From an uncultured Lachnospiraceae bacterium (lineage in GTDB: Bacteria; Bacillota; Clostridia; Lachnospirales; Lachnospiraceae): 21,625 nucleotides of DNA. Below are positions 8,152 to 15,643 of the stretch, one piece after another. The position numbers and the translations under genes are program-made. Where the stretch lies: assembly GCA_910586095.1 (NCBI GenBank), contig CAJUHQ010000023.1:1-21625 (forward strand), written 5' to 3'. The first letter of the stretch is position 1; each line of letters begins with the position of its first letter. A model generated the notes under the pieces. It worked only from the letters and a program-made list of their open reading frames with translations. It made no database searches and had not been told where the DNA came from.

Positions 8152-9141
8152 TTATTTTGCATATTGTGAAACATTTTTGCTATCCACACGCTCAAAATCT
8201 ACCCACACATACTTGCCATCTTCTGCAACTCCATCTATATCTTTCATGCTGCCATTTTTTGCTAGTTGGAGTGCTACATCCACAGCGGTGTGTCCTTGTC
8301 CAATTCCAGATTGATACACTGTAAATGCCATATCTCCATTCTGGATCGCTTCACAGCCATCCGCAGTGGCATCCACCCCCAAAATGGGCAGTGTCGCACA
8401 GTCAATGCCTTTACTCTTGCAAACTTCTACTACCCCGAGAGCCATTGCATCATTATTGCAAATCACGCAGTCTACAGGAGAACCTGTTCGCAAAAACAGT
8501 TCAAAAATCTTTTGAGCCTGTTGTGTATCCCAATTGGCATTATCCTCAAAAACATAATTGATTTTCTTTCCACTTGATGCCAACACATTTTTAATTCCTT
8601 GTGTTCTGCCATCGGTGGCTGAATGTTCACTCACGCCTTTGATTAGCACCACATTGATCTCCTGTTTACCGGATAGCTTTTCCAGCACATACTCCGCCTG
8701 AAATTCGCCTGCCACTTGCTCATTAGAACCGACATAAACATATTTTCCTTCCTGTAAATGTTTGTCATCTGGACAACTGTTTACAAATACAATAGGAATA
8801 TCCTCTGCGCTCATTTTTAACTGCACTGCTGTATCTACAGAAATAGGGCTACAGATAATCACATCATATTTTTGTGCTGAGGCTTGTTTTAACTGCTCTA
8901 CCTGCTTTTCGATAGATCCTTGTGCATCTCCCACCTCAATCTGTACTCCTTGCTGTGCTGCCCTCTCCTTGGCGGCATCTACAAGTGTCTGACGAAATGT
9001 ATCCATCTCATTTAAGGAAAAGAAGATACGTATCGCATGATTTCCTCCCACGTTGTTCTGTCCGCACCCTGGCAGCCCCAACAGTAGTACAGCAATCAAT
9101 CCCCATACTACCACAGTCCTTATTTGATGGTTTTTTCTCAT
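8152..9141 (-). CDS. RbsB-like periplasmic-type substrate-binding lipoprotein, coupled to a chemoreceptor
   Basis: A 329-residue solute-binding protein of the Peripla_BP_4/RbsB class, which binds sugars and related ligands. A signal peptide ends in the lipobox LPGC (Cys26), so the mature protein should be lipid-anchored outside the membrane. The mature part has the alternating two-lobe pattern: IRIFFSLNEMDTFRQTL, DVIICSPISVDTAVQL, DIPIVFVNSC, DCVICNNDAMALGVVE, and LPILGVDATADGCEAIQNG. The start ATG overlaps the stop of the chemoreceptor gene (ATGA, 4 bp), with GAGGAGG 10 nt upstream inside that gene. No ABC permease or ATPase gene is nearby, so a sensory rather than a transport role is inferred. 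The ligand is unknown; the purine-gene context makes ribose or a nucleoside worth testing. Confidence 0.87.
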   Translation of the reverse strand: MRKNHQIRTVVVWGLIAVLLLGLPGCGQNNVGGNHAIRIFFSLNEMDTFRQTLVDAAKERAAQQGVQIEVGDAQGSIEKQVEQLKQASAQKYDVIICSPISVDTAVQLKMSAEDIPIVFVNSCPDDKHLQEGKYVYVGSNEQVAGEFQAEYVLEKLSGKQEINVVLIKGVSEHSATDGRTQGIKNVLASSGKKINYVFEDNANWDTQQAQKIFELFLRTGSPVDCVICNNDAMALGVVEVCKSKGIDCATLPILGVDATADGCEAIQNGDMAFTVYQSGIGQGHTAVDVALQLAKNGSMKDIDGVAEDGKYVWVDFERVDSKNVSQYAK

Positions 9142-11147
9142 TGCAATCCGGCCTCCTCTCCAATTTTGAATCTGGCCACTTGTTCATACAATTCTTCTGC
9201 TGAGGCTGTCAGTTCCTTCGCCCCTTCTGATACACTCTCACTATTCTGGGTTATGCTATCAACTTGGCGCACCATCGATTCAGACGTTGCCAATATCTCC
9301 TCTGAGCTTGCTGCCTGTTCCTCCGAAATAGCTGCTACATTTGTTGCCACATCATCTACTTGTTCCACTTTCTTTATCATGTCATTCACTAGAACGCTCA
9401 TCTTGTCAATATGGCCAAATATGGAATCAAATGTCTTGATTGTATCACCTACCATCTTACTGCTGCGATTGATATCTCCTACACTTTCATTTGTCTGCTT
9501 GATCGTGTCTCTAACTAAACTATTAATCTCATCAATCAGACTCTTAATATGATATACTGAATCTGCGCTAGTGTTGGCTAATTGACCAATCTCTGTTGCC
9601 ACTACTGCAAATCCCCTGCCTGCATCACCTGCCCGCGCTGCCTCAATCGACGCATTCAAAGAAAGCAACGCTGTCTGATCCGCAATATTGCCAATAATTT
9701 CTGTGATGTTTGTAATCTCCTCTGACGTTTTCCCCACTTTATCAATCATCTGATGCAGTTTATGTATGGATGTATCGATATCTTTCATCGCGTCACTGAC
9801 ACGCTGCAAATCGTTTTTTCCATTCCTAGAAACTGTAACAGTCTCTTGCATCCGGTTGTCAACTTCCTCACCATTTTCTTTGGTATCTGCCACTACTGTA
9901 GCCAAAGTTGTCGCATGATTTGCAATCTCGCCCACAGAAAGGGACAACTGCTCCACTGTGATATTTAATTCGCGCATCGACTGACTTTGCACTTTTGATG
10001 CTCCGTACATTTGTTCTGATATTGTATCACTGTTACTAGCCTGCGCACTCAATTTATTGGATACTGTATGAATCGAAGCAATCATCTGTCTCATGGACAA
10101 AATAAACTGTTCTATATGCCCACCCATAAGGCCAATCTCATCTTTGCTTTTGAGTTTCACATGAACCGTGAAATCTCCCTCTGTCATGGATGTAATCACC
10201 TTAATCAATTCTTTTACTGGACGGATAACAATGTGCACCACTCGCTCAATCAAGACAGCTAACAGAGCAATAAACACCAATCCAATCACAATCATTACAT
10301 TTCTGACACTATTGATATCTGCATAGATAACATTGATTGGAATGTAGGACACCAACACCCAGTCGGTTCCTGCTATTGGAACAAACGCTGTCATATTATT
10401 TCCAATCTGTGTCATTTCGTACTCTTGTTGCTCAATCTTCTTTCCAATACTCTTCATAAAAGAATCTCTGGATTCACTCAATTTGGTAGAGATTAGTGCA
10501 TTGTCATGATGTGCGAGAATACTTCCATCCAAACTGCTGACCAAAAACGCTTGAGCCTGATCCATTTCAATATAACTATTTACAATAATACTGATTCGTT
10601 CTAGGGTAAGATCTGCAGAAATCACCTTTATCACACTAGATTGATCGTCTAGAATACCTGAGGCACTGATAACCTCCTGTCCTTTAGCATTGGTATATGC
10701 CCTTGTAAACCCCATATTCCATCGCGTTATCCCATCCTGATACCATACAGACTGTGTGGGATTAGGCTCTTGTTTCTCAGATTGAGAAGCTGTCATAAGG
10801 TTTCCATTCTCATCTGCTATGTACAAACCTTCTGGATAATTATCATGAAATCCATAATAACTATCCAATAGTTCTTGTAATTGTGCCTGCCCTGGTTTTG
10901 TCTGTTCAATCATCTGTTTCACTGCGCGAAATGCCGACAAATTTTCGTCTAGCCACGACTCAATTTGAGCCGCCTGATTTCCAATCGACGAATTTAACAA
11001 ATTCTCTGAATATTCTTTTATAATACTTCTAGAAATAAAATACAAGATTCCTGCCAATAGCGCCATCATTATCATAACTACTGGTAATATCGTTCCCAAT
11101 AGTTTTACTTTGATCGAAACGGTTCTTTTTTGTCCCTTTTCTTTCAT
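9138..11147 (-). CDS. Methyl-accepting chemotaxis protein with dCache sensor domain
   Basis: A 669-residue chemoreceptor: TM1 (about 15-38), an extracellular dCache-type sensor (about 40-280, with VWYQDGI at 134-140), TM2 (about 281-304), HAMP (about 305-358) and a long cytoplasmic coiled coil. The coiled coil carries the conserved hairpin tip (IADQTALLSLNASIEAARAG, then GRGFAVVA) that docks CheA/CheW. There is no C-terminal CheR/CheB tether pentapeptide (ends EEAGLQ). AAAGGA lies 9 nt before the ATG. It starts 50 bp after the PurF-like gene with no terminator in between, and it overlaps the binding-protein gene by 4 bp. The binding protein is therefore a likely ligand-loaded partner of the sensor domain. 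No che genes are in the window. Confidence 0.93.
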   Translation of the reverse strand: MKEKGQKRTVSIKVKLLGTILPVVMIMMALLAGILYFISRSIIKEYSENLLNSSIGNQAAQIESWLDENLSAFRAVKQMIEQTKPGQAQLQELLDSYYGFHDNYPEGLYIADENGNLMTASQSEKQEPNPTQSVWYQDGITRWNMGFTRAYTNAKGQEVISASGILDDQSSVIKVISADLTLERISIIVNSYIEMDQAQAFLVSSLDGSILAHHDNALISTKLSESRDSFMKSIGKKIEQQEYEMTQIGNNMTAFVPIAGTDWVLVSYIPINVIYADINSVRNVMIVIGLVFIALLAVLIERVVHIVIRPVKELIKVITSMTEGDFTVHVKLKSKDEIGLMGGHIEQFILSMRQMIASIHTVSNKLSAQASNSDTISEQMYGASKVQSQSMRELNITVEQLSLSVGEIANHATTLATVVADTKENGEEVDNRMQETVTVSRNGKNDLQRVSDAMKDIDTSIHKLHQMIDKVGKTSEEITNITEIIGNIADQTALLSLNASIEAARAGDAGRGFAVVATEIGQLANTSADSVYHIKSLIDEINSLVRDTIKQTNESVGDINRSSKMVGDTIKTFDSIFGHIDKMSVLVNDMIKKVEQVDDVATNVAAISEEQAASSEEILATSESMVRQVDSITQNSESVSEGAKELTASAEELYEQVARFKIGEEAGLQ

Positions 11148-11197
11148 GCTCCGCCATCCTTTCTTGCTTCCTAGGAAACTCTAAATCAAAAGACCAC

Positions 11198-12604
11198 TCA
11201 CTCTTTTCCGTTCCAGCAATAGGTGCAGAGCTTACAGTGCTCCATCCCTGTAGAATCAAGCATGTCATCGAGTCTATTAAACCGAAGGGAAGTAAAATTC
11301 AGCTCCTTACGAATCTCTTCCACCATCCGATCATATTTTTCTGATTCAGGGTCCGCATACTCTTGCAACACCTCATCTGTGACTTTTCCATTTTCAAGCC
11401 TCTCCACAACACGTCGTGTAATCAGATCCAACTCTGAGGTCGATCGTGAAAAATTTAAATATTTGCAACCATACAAAAGCGGAGGACATGCCGGTCTAAT
11501 ATGCACTTCCTTTGCACCGCTCTGATACAAAAATTCTGTTGTCTCTCTTAGCTGAGTTCCTCTTACAATCGAATCATCTATGAGCAGCAAACTTTTGTCT
11601 TTAATCAGATCATCAACAGCCAAGAGTTTCATTCGAGCTATCAAATTCCGCTTACTCTGAATAGTTGGCATAAAAGAACGCGGCCATGTCGGGGTATACT
11701 TTATAAACGGTCTAGAAAAAGGAATTCCCGATTCATTTGCGTATCCAACTGCATGTGCTGTGCCAGAATCAGGCACTCCCGCCACAGTGTCTGGCCTTAC
11801 ATTGTCCCGCTGCGCCATCTTGGCACCACAATTGTATCGCATCTGTTCCACGCTGATTCCTTCGTAGGAACTAGCAGGATATCCATAATACACCCACAAG
11901 AATGTACAAATTTTCAATTCCTTGCCTGGATTTACCAGCGTAACACAATTTTTTTGTGTCAAAACCACCACTTCACCTGGTCCTAGCTCTTTATAATCTG
12001 TATATCCTAGATTCTTATAGGCAAAATTCTCGAAAGAAACACAAAAACCATCCTCTTTCTTACCGATTACAACAGGAGTTCTTCCATATTTATCCCTGGC
12101 TGCATAAATTCCCGCCTTGTTCATCAAAAGAATAGAAAGTGATCCGTTTATAGAATTTAGCGCAAAATTGATGCCTTCTATTAGATTTTCTCTGCGGTTA
12201 ATGAGTGCCGCCACCAGCTCTGTAGCGTTGACCTCTCCACCGCTCATCTCTAAAAAGTGCGTATTCTCCACATCGAAAAGTCGTTGGATCAGCTCCTCTG
12301 CATTATTGATTTTTCCGACGGTGGTGATTGCATACGTGCCATGATGAGAGCGAATAATCAACGGCTGTGGCTCATAATCCGATATACAGCCAATCCCATA
12401 TGTCCCATGCATCTCATTGACATCCTTGTCAAATTTTGTCCGAAATGGTGCATTCTCAATATTGTGTATAGATCTATTAAAACCTTCCTCACCATAAACA
12501 GCCATGCCGCCGCGCCGTGTTCCCAGATGTGAATGGTAATCTATGCCAAAAAACAAATCAAACACACAATCTTGCTGCGATGCTACCCCAAAAAAACCAC
12601 CCAT
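11198..12604 (-). CDS. PurF-family amidophosphoribosyltransferase lacking the glutaminase nucleophile
   Basis: A 468-residue PurF homologue. Classical PurF makes phosphoribosylamine from PRPP and glutamine and begins its mature chain with Cys-Gly-x-x-Gly. Here the chain starts MGGFFG, so the N-terminal Cys is a Gly. The oxyanion-type HNGN is replaced by TVGK (95-98), and the glutamine-binding S-D-T-E region by SGGEVNATE. The synthase half is intact: the PRPP loop LIDDSIVRGT (341-350), and cysteines (C233, C380, C457, C460) at the relative positions of the Fe-S ligands of Bacillus PurF. I infer a PurF paralogue using free ammonia, another ammonia donor, or serving another role. AAAGGAG precedes the ATG by 10 nt. 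It heads the MCP/binding-protein genes and shares a palindrome with purL. Confidence 0.9.
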   Translation of the reverse strand: MGGFFGVASQQDCVFDLFFGIDYHSHLGTRRGGMAVYGEEGFNRSIHNIENAPFRTKFDKDVNEMHGTYGIGCISDYEPQPLIIRSHHGTYAITTVGKINNAEELIQRLFDVENTHFLEMSGGEVNATELVAALINRRENLIEGINFALNSINGSLSILLMNKAGIYAARDKYGRTPVVIGKKEDGFCVSFENFAYKNLGYTDYKELGPGEVVVLTQKNCVTLVNPGKELKICTFLWVYYGYPASSYEGISVEQMRYNCGAKMAQRDNVRPDTVAGVPDSGTAHAVGYANESGIPFSRPFIKYTPTWPRSFMPTIQSKRNLIARMKLLAVDDLIKDKSLLLIDDSIVRGTQLRETTEFLYQSGAKEVHIRPACPPLLYGCKYLNFSRSTSELDLITRRVVERLENGKVTDEVLQEYADPESEKYDRMVEEIRKELNFTSLRFNRLDDMLDSTGMEHCKLCTYCWNGKE

Positions 12605-12730
12605 TTTTATATGCTCCTTTCAAAGTTTGAAGAATTGGTATGTCCTACAAACCTATTTTTGAAACGACAAATACACTTGACGTTTCTCATAGATAAAAAC
12701 CCGAATCCCCACACAATAGCAAAAATCACA

Positions 12731-12749
12731 ATGTGAATAAAGTTCACAT
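12731..12749. promoter_or_regulatory. Candidate operator or leader stem of the PurF-like gene, shared with purL
   Basis: ATGTGAA-TAAAG-TTCACAT is a 7-bp dyad about 130 bp upstream of the PurF-like gene. Its 15-nt core matches the element before purL at 13 of 15 positions, and both differences fall outside the TGAA...TTCA arms. It lies downstream of the promoter at 12824-12852, so it could act as a DNA operator or as an RNA stem-loop in the leader. Confidence 0.5.
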
Positions 12750-12823
12750 GATATGCTTGTCCCCTGATTAATTTTTAGTACTGTCTCATAAACCTCCTGT
12801 CTTCTCATTTCATTGATAAGTAT

Positions 12824-12852
12824 AGTATACCGTTATTTCTGTAAATTAGCAA
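12824..12852 (-). promoter_or_regulatory. Candidate promoter of the PurF-like gene
   Basis: The minus strand has TTGCTA (12847-12852), 17 nt, then TATACT (12824-12829). The implied leader is about 210 nt. It contains an AGGAGG (12793-12798) with a 4-codon frame MRQY-stop (12775-12789), the shared palindrome, and a stem GAAACG/CGTTTC (12661-12686). No purine or ykkC/PRPP aptamer consensus was recognised in it. Confidence 0.55.
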
Positions 12853-12864
12853 CTACAGAAAACC

Positions 12865-12904
12865 GAAAAAAGATAGCGGGCCTTTCTTGGAATAACCCGC
12901 CATC
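12865..12904 (-). terminator. Intrinsic terminator of the HTH gene
   Basis: Read leftward, GATGGCGGG (12904-12896) pairs with CCCGCTATC (12880-12872) with one mismatch and is followed by TTTTTTC. It lies about 65 bp after the stop of the HTH gene and just upstream of the promoter of the PurF-like gene, insulating the two. Confidence 0.85.
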
Positions 12905-12968
12905 TGTATCTAATTGCTATTTGGTTTTTATTTTTTGAATACCCTAAACAGGTCAAACAATCCGTTTG

Positions 12969-13169
12969 TTATTCAGATGCTTTTAATAGATAATCTGTTG
13001 TAACATTAAAAACCGCGCTCAAGGCTACTATTTTTTCTAATTCTGGAGTAGCCTGCCCACTTTCCCATTTTGAAATAGATTGTCTTGAAACATCGAGTTT
13101 TTCAGCAAGTTGTTCTTGTGTTAAATCGTTTGCCTTTCGCAACGTTAATAATTTCTCCGAAAAAGTCAT
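12969..13169 (-). CDS. Small XRE-family helix-turn-helix regulator
   Basis: A 66-residue Cro/CI-type DNA-binding protein consisting of essentially one HTH_3 domain: MTFSEKLLTLRKANDLTQEQ, then LAEKLDVSRQSISKWESGQ as the recognition region, then the usual E-L-E-K-I-V-A-L-S tail. An in-frame ATG lies further upstream (13220), but GGAGG sits 5 nt before the ATG at 13169 and a promoter occupies part of that extension, so the short form is preferred. It has its own promoter and terminator. Target unknown; it may autoregulate. Such single-domain proteins are often the N-terminal part of membrane-anchored regulators, but here the stop is clean. Confidence 0.88.
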   Translation of the reverse strand: MTFSEKLLTLRKANDLTQEQLAEKLDVSRQSISKWESGQATPELEKIVALSAVFNVTTDYLLKASE

Positions 13170-13192
13170 AACATCCTCCATTCTACGAATAT

Positions 13193-13220
13193 AGTTTACT
13201 TTAACAAATTTAAGTGTCAA
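13193..13220 (-). promoter_or_regulatory. Promoter of the HTH gene
   Basis: Minus-strand TTGACA (13215-13220), 16-nt spacer, TAAACT (13193-13198); the start codon is at 13169. Confidence 0.55.
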
Positions 13221-13881
13221 CTCAAACTGTTTTCCTACTCCCTAATCCTATCAAAATCGTGAGTTTCTTTCTATATAGCTTCCTGTACATCTGCGCAACT
13301 AACAGTAGCAATTCCATACCAATTTGCAGAGATAGATCGCATAAACTTCGTTTGGATTCCCTACAACCGTTTATTCGTGATCCTGACCGGAAAATATTGA
13401 CTATTCTACCAATTCGATATAGAATTGAATCATCTTTTAATTTCTATTGATCTGCAAAAATACATATACAAATTAAAAAAGTACGCTTTTTGATTTCAAA
13501 TAATTTCTATAATTTGGATCGGTATACTCTATTTATGAATTTTGCAGTAAAACATTGACCATTTAGTAAGAATTGTAAATTTTATCTATGCATCTTTGCA
13601 ATTTTTTAACCGAATAGGGACTATTTTCCCCTATTCGTACAATTGATTTATACCACCATAAATAAAAGTGGGTGTTACATGCGCATAACATGCAAAAAAC
13701 ATATTTCAGCGTGTATATTTTTACAGTGAATTTATACCAAACGCCCATATCTTATATAGTTTATCAGGTATTGCAGCCTAAATGGTATATCGTATCATAC
13801 ACTATATACAAACCGCCTAATAGACTATATCATTTTACTCCCAACAAATAAACATAACATAATAATATGGAGGATTAACCT
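13221..13881. other. Gene-free intergenic region of about 660 bp
   Basis: No convincing gene was found on either strand. It holds a perfect 9-bp stem CGAATAGGG (13611-13619)/CCCTATTCG (13629-13637) with no T-run on either side, so it is not a typical terminator. It also holds a plus-strand promoter-like pair TTGACT (13397-13402) and TAGAAT (13420-13425) with 17-nt spacing and no downstream gene, and another TTGACC at 13555. The part nearest the Hpt gene is very AT-rich and probably carries its promoter. Confidence 0.5.
13771..13798 (+). promoter_or_regulatory. Possible promoter of the Hpt cluster
   Basis: TTGCAG (13771-13776), 16-nt spacer, TATCAT (13793-13798), about 85 bp before the Hpt start. 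The match is moderate and other AT-rich hexamers nearby could serve. Confidence 0.35.
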
Positions 13882-14232
13882 ATGGACGCAGGAAAGAAGG
13901 AACTTTTAGAAAATAAGGGATTCGATGTTGATGGAGCAATGAGACGTTTTTTAAACAATGATGGTCTATATACAAAATGTCTCAAAAAATTTCTTGATGA
14001 TACCAGCTATGAAAAATTAAAAGAGGCTTATGATACTGGAAATTGTAATGAAGCCTTTAAAGCGGCGCATACTATGAAGGGATTTGTCGCAAATCTAGGA
14101 ATCAACAGCTTATATAATCTACTGATTCCTATGGTTGAAAAGTTACGAGTTCAGGACATGAATATTGCATCCGAGATGGAACAACTTGAAACACTCTACC
14201 ATGAAGCATACGACGTTATTGGTAACCTATAA
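13882..14232 (+). CDS. Hpt-domain phosphotransfer protein
   Basis: A 116-residue protein that is essentially one histidine phosphotransfer domain. The four-helix pattern carries AAHTMKGFVANLGI with His63 as the expected phosphorylated residue, a close match to the A-H-x-L-K-G motif. Hpt proteins pass phosphate between receiver domains in multistep relays. GGAGG lies 8 nt before the ATG. It is followed by a single-TM protein and an OmpR-type regulator on the same strand, but no histidine kinase is present. The partner kinase must be elsewhere, or the protein acts by binding. The assignment is good; the pathway is unknown. Confidence 0.85.
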   Translation: MDAGKKELLENKGFDVDGAMRRFLNNDGLYTKCLKKFLDDTSYEKLKEAYDTGNCNEAFKAAHTMKGFVANLGINSLYNLLIPMVEKLRVQDMNIASEMEQLETLYHEAYDVIGNL

Positions 14233-14310
14233 CTCAAATCAGGAGAGGTGAATTTTTTCACATTAAGAAATATACAAATACCATCCAACTATGAAAGGCG
14301 GGACTGCTTT

Positions 14311-14886
14311 ATGGCAGATAAATCAGATTGGAGCGTAGAAGGCTTTCAATTTGGAACAGAAAAAGATGCTACACTTGCAAAAGGTGAACTACTTCGAATA
14401 CAAAATATTGAATCAAAATTAGATTACAACAATTCCCAGATGGTTCAAGCAGTATACCATAAGGCAATTGAAAACAGAGTATTTAAAACCCCTGTTGGAT
14501 ATGTCTTTCTAAAAAAACTCCAAAAATCCCTATCAGAGTCCGCATCTTTTGCAGAGGATATCCCAGATATCCCTGTATCTGGTGTGTACAGTTTGCGTGA
14601 AAGCGCTAATCCAACTGTGGAACGCGTAAAGGCAAGCCAAAAAAAGCCAAAGAAAAAGGAAAAACCACCAGGAGAATTTTTTAGCAGAAAAACATCTATC
14701 TTAGTCAATGTTGCGCTACTACTGCTCGTGGGCATTATGTTTCTTATCTCCTTTACTAGTGCAAATCCCAATGTGTTAAACTATGAGCAAAATATTCAAA
14801 ACCGTTATTCAAGGTGGGAACAAGAATTATCTGACAGAGAAGCTGTTATCCGCGAAAAGGAAAAGGAGCTTTTGATTTCTGAGTAA
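14311..14886 (+). CDS. Single-pass membrane protein of unknown function, between Hpt and response regulator
   Basis: I do not recognise a family. From the ATG at 14311 (GGCGGG 8 nt upstream) it is 191 residues long. It has a soluble N-terminus, a Lys/Pro-rich stretch (about 108-120), one transmembrane segment (about 129-150, TSILVNVALLLLVGIMFLIS), and a charged, probably coiled-coil tail (about 158-191, rich in E, R and K). An upstream in-frame GTG at 14248 would add 21 residues, but the AGGAGAG there directly abuts it, so it is a poor start. Basic residues before the TM suggest a cytoplasmic N-terminus and an external tail. Its position inside a phosphorelay-like cluster suggests a membrane signalling or scaffold role, which is inference. 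Confidence 0.7.
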   Translation: MADKSDWSVEGFQFGTEKDATLAKGELLRIQNIESKLDYNNSQMVQAVYHKAIENRVFKTPVGYVFLKKLQKSLSESASFAEDIPDIPVSGVYSLRESANPTVERVKASQKKPKKKEKPPGEFFSRKTSILVNVALLLLVGIMFLISFTSANPNVLNYEQNIQNRYSRWEQELSDREAVIREKEKELLISE

Positions 14887-14961
14887 CTTTCATACAACCG
14901 TCGAGCACTTTGTCTGTCTTTTGCGACACAACTCCAAAAATAGGAAGGAATAGGACTTATT

Positions 14962-15642
14962 ATGAATAAACTAAAAATATTGGTGGTTGACGATGAGAGC
15001 AGGATGCGCAAACTGGTAAAAGATTTTCTAGTAAAACAGCACTATGAAGTGCTAGAAGCAGGCGATGGAAGCGAAGCTCTCGATGTCTTTTTTGCCAATC
15101 AAGACATTGCTCTCATTATATTGGATGTGATGATGCCACGTATGGACGGCTGGCAGGTGTGTAAAGAGATACGCGCTACCTCAAAAGTCCCTATTATTAT
15201 GCTGACAGCCCGCACCGACGAACAAGATGAACTGCAAGGTTTTCAGCTCGGTGTTGACGAATATATTGCAAAACCCTTTAGCCCCAAGATTCTTGTGGCA
15301 AGAGTGGAAGCTATTCTTCGCAGGACAAACCAATGCACAGAAGAAGACATTATTGAATTGGGCGGCATCTTGCTAGATAAGGCGGCTCACGTTGTTACAA
15401 TCGATCAAACTCCTATTGAACTAAGTTTCAAGGAATTTGAACTTTTATCCTATTTTATGGAAAATAAAGGAATCGCACTATCGCGTGAAAAAATTCTAAA
15501 TAGTGTGTGGAACTATGATTATTTTGGAGATGCAAGAACCATTGATACTCATGTAAAAAAATTGCGAAGCAAAATGGGTGATAAAGGTGAGATGATTAAA
15601 ACGATTTGGGGAATGGGCTATAAGTTTGAAGTTCAACCCTAA
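14962..15642 (+). CDS. OmpR/PhoB-family response regulator, no adjacent kinase
   Basis: A 226-residue two-domain regulator. The receiver (about 1-120) has acidic D10/D11, phosphoacceptor D55 in LDVMMPRMDG, T82 in MLTAR and K104 in AKPF, all intact. The C-terminal winged-helix DNA-binding domain (about 130-226) includes SFKEFELLSYFMENKG and the typical end DTHVKKLRSKMG...GMGYKF. AGGA lies 6-7 nt before the ATG, after a 75-bp gap from the membrane protein gene. Normally such regulators sit next to a sensor kinase; here the neighbours are the Hpt protein and the TM protein. It converges with the TIGR03915 gene with only 1 bp between the stop codons. Confidence 0.93.
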   Translation: MNKLKILVVDDESRMRKLVKDFLVKQHYEVLEAGDGSEALDVFFANQDIALIILDVMMPRMDGWQVCKEIRATSKVPIIMLTARTDEQDELQGFQLGVDEYIAKPFSPKILVARVEAILRRTNQCTEEDIIELGGILLDKAAHVVTIDQTPIELSFKEFELLSYFMENKGIALSREKILNSVWNYDYFGDARTIDTHVKKLRSKMGDKGEMIKTIWGMGYKFEVQP

Positions 15643-15643
15643 T

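Noticed and set aside
11029..11268. Minus-strand frame bridging the PurF-like and chemoreceptor genes
   Set aside because: Lies in another frame of two well-supported genes and has no independent signal.
12604..12852. Purine, guanidine or PRPP riboswitch in the leader of the PurF-like gene
   Set aside because: None of the conserved loop or junction sequences of these aptamers could be recognised by eye.
13235..13400. Minus-strand frame reading KFMRSISANWYGIATVSCAD and DVQEAI before the HTH gene, looking like a gene remnant
   Set aside because: It contains several in-frame stops at about the rate expected by chance and matches no family I can name.
13555..13580. Second copy of the sRNA promoter region (TTGACC ... 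TAAGAATTG as at 19195)
   Set aside because: The shared words are short, spacing differs by 1 nt, and no -10 or terminator follows at the second place; probably chance.
13563..13748. 61-codon minus-strand frame
   Set aside because: No ribosome binding site, Tyr/Cys/Trp-rich composition typical of AT-rich noncoding DNA, and it spans the hairpin at 13611-13637.
14248..14310. GTG start extending the single-TM protein by 21 residues
   Set aside because: AGGAGAG abuts the GTG with no spacer, while the ATG at 14311 has a properly spaced GGCGGG.
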